Origin: an uncultured bacterium
Lineage (GTDB): Bacteria; Actinomycetota; Coriobacteriia; Coriobacteriales; Atopobiaceae
NCBI GenBank assembly: GCA_905215465.1
Contig: CAJMPT010000066.1
Span: 1 to 6,905 of the forward strand
Direction: 5' to 3'
DNA: 6,905 nucleotides
In this document: positions 6,437 to 6,905 of the stretch, in pieces
Numbering within the stretch: the first letter of the stretch is position 1
How the letters are laid out: each line of letters starts with the position of its first letter
Notes under the pieces: generated by a model
Told to the model about the DNA's origin: nothing
The model's input: only the letters and a program-made list of their open reading frames with translations
Database searches by the model: none
Program-made: the position numbers and the translations under genes

Positions 6437-6905
6437 ATGAAACGGCACCGTTTGATTTTCTACATCGTCACGGCACTTCTTCTATTCTCATTCCCACCTA
6501 AAGCCGCACAAGCTCTTCAGGACTCATTTGTTTCAGATTGCGACATTCCCGTCATCACCGTAGCTAATGACGGGGAAGCGGAATCACTGCTTGACAGTAG
6601 TTCTACGTATACTCCGGAAGCCGTTGCGATTTCCGTCAGACCTGTCATTATCCGCAGCGGAGTAAGTGAGCACTGTGAGCTGTACCTGCAATGGTCAAGC
6701 GCGGACATGATTAATTCATTCAGAGCAAAGAATATTCGCATAAGCGCACAAGGCCTGCTAAATCCGACTCAATATGCTTCATGGGGCGATGGCAGCAATT
6801 ATCGGTATTACGGTTTTACCGCAGCCAATTCAGGAAGCAAGCGAGTCGGCGGCTTTAGCCTCCCGACAAACATTTCAACGGTTCGATTCACTGCAACTGA
6901 TTTTC
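6437..6905 (+). CDS. Secreted protein of unknown function, 3' end cut by the window
   Basis: An open frame of 156 codons starts at ATG 6437 with a good Shine-Dalgarno and continues without a stop to the window edge, so the gene is incomplete here. Residues 1-26 form a classical signal peptide: basic MKRHR, a hydrophobic core IFYIVTALLLFSF, and an AQA cleavage site before LQDS. The visible mature part is polar and rich in Ser, Thr, Asn and aromatic residues, with two cysteines (C35, C80) that could form a disulphide. Stretches such as ELYLQWSSADMINSFRAKN and SWGDGSNYRYYGFTA look like beta-rich extracellular sequence, but I do not recognise a family. Codon use (CTT, TCA, ATT, AAT) and about 45 to 53% GC in hand-counted lines contrast with about 68% in pheT, so the gene may have been acquired by transfer or belong to a surface-protein region. 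It is transcribed away from the carboxypeptidase gene. Sec export is well supported; the function is unknown. Confidence 0.8.
   Translation, partial: MKRHRLIFYIVTALLLFSFPPKAAQALQDSFVSDCDIPVITVANDGEAESLLDSSSTYTPEAVAISVRPVIIRSGVSEHCELYLQWSSADMINSFRAKNIRISAQGLLNPTQYASWGDGSNYRYYGFTAANSGSKRVGGFSLPTNISTVRFTATDF

Noticed and set aside
6256..6501. An 81-codon plus-strand frame (MKRIRDST...)
   Set aside because: It overlaps the secreted-protein gene in another frame, has no clear ribosome binding site and yields no recognisable domain.
6517..6741. A 74-codon minus-strand frame at the right edge
   Set aside because: It is antisense within the secreted-protein frame, which has a signal peptide and a Shine-Dalgarno.
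1..6905. CRISPR arrays, transposases, insertion-sequence ends or a defence system
   Set aside because: No spaced direct repeats, no transposase or nuclease cassette and no terminal inverted repeats were seen; the gene content is mostly housekeeping.

Overview
The window looks like a chromosomal segment of a high-GC Gram-positive bacterium. Hand counts of single 60-base lines give about 68% GC inside pheT and about 45 to 53% at the right end. A Phe-specific T-box leader of the transcription-termination type stands in front of pheS in a high-GC background. Together with the D-Ala-D-Ala carboxypeptidase and a signal-less PLC-family protein, this suggests a coriobacterium-like actinobacterium (Olsenella/Atopobium/Collinsella type). 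That placement is inference; no taxonomic marker gene is present.

Layout. All well-supported complete genes lie on the minus strand and are read from right to left. The order of transcription is: a membrane-anchored D-alanyl-D-alanine carboxypeptidase (6189 to 4786), its terminator (4764-4787), a candidate promoter (about 4738-4746), a T-box leader (about 4731 to 4443), pheS (4421 to 3354), pheT (3310 to 851), a strong intrinsic terminator (791-827), and a small zinc-dependent phospholipase C-like protein (746 to 72). The first 71 bases hold no gene that can be supported. At the right edge a divergent plus-strand gene starts at 6437 and runs off the window. It encodes a secreted protein of unknown function and is clearly lower in GC. 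The 247-base divergent gap (6190-6436) contains the composition change.

How the parts work together. PheS and PheT form the alpha2-beta2 phenylalanyl-tRNA synthetase. The leader senses uncharged tRNA-Phe: the UUC specifier reads the anticodon and the T-box bulge pairs with the free CCA end. This stabilises an antiterminator that competes with the terminator hairpin, so pheST is expressed when phenylalanine charging falls. The carboxypeptidase trims peptidoglycan stem peptides outside the membrane and appears to be a separate transcription unit. The PLC-like gene sits behind a terminator and is probably also separate.

I did not find an undescribed multi-gene system. The items most worth a second look are the low-GC secreted protein cut off at the right edge, the fully legible T-box in a GC-rich genome, the intracellular PLC-like protein, and the unusual transmembrane plus Arg-rich tail and cysteine content of the carboxypeptidase.
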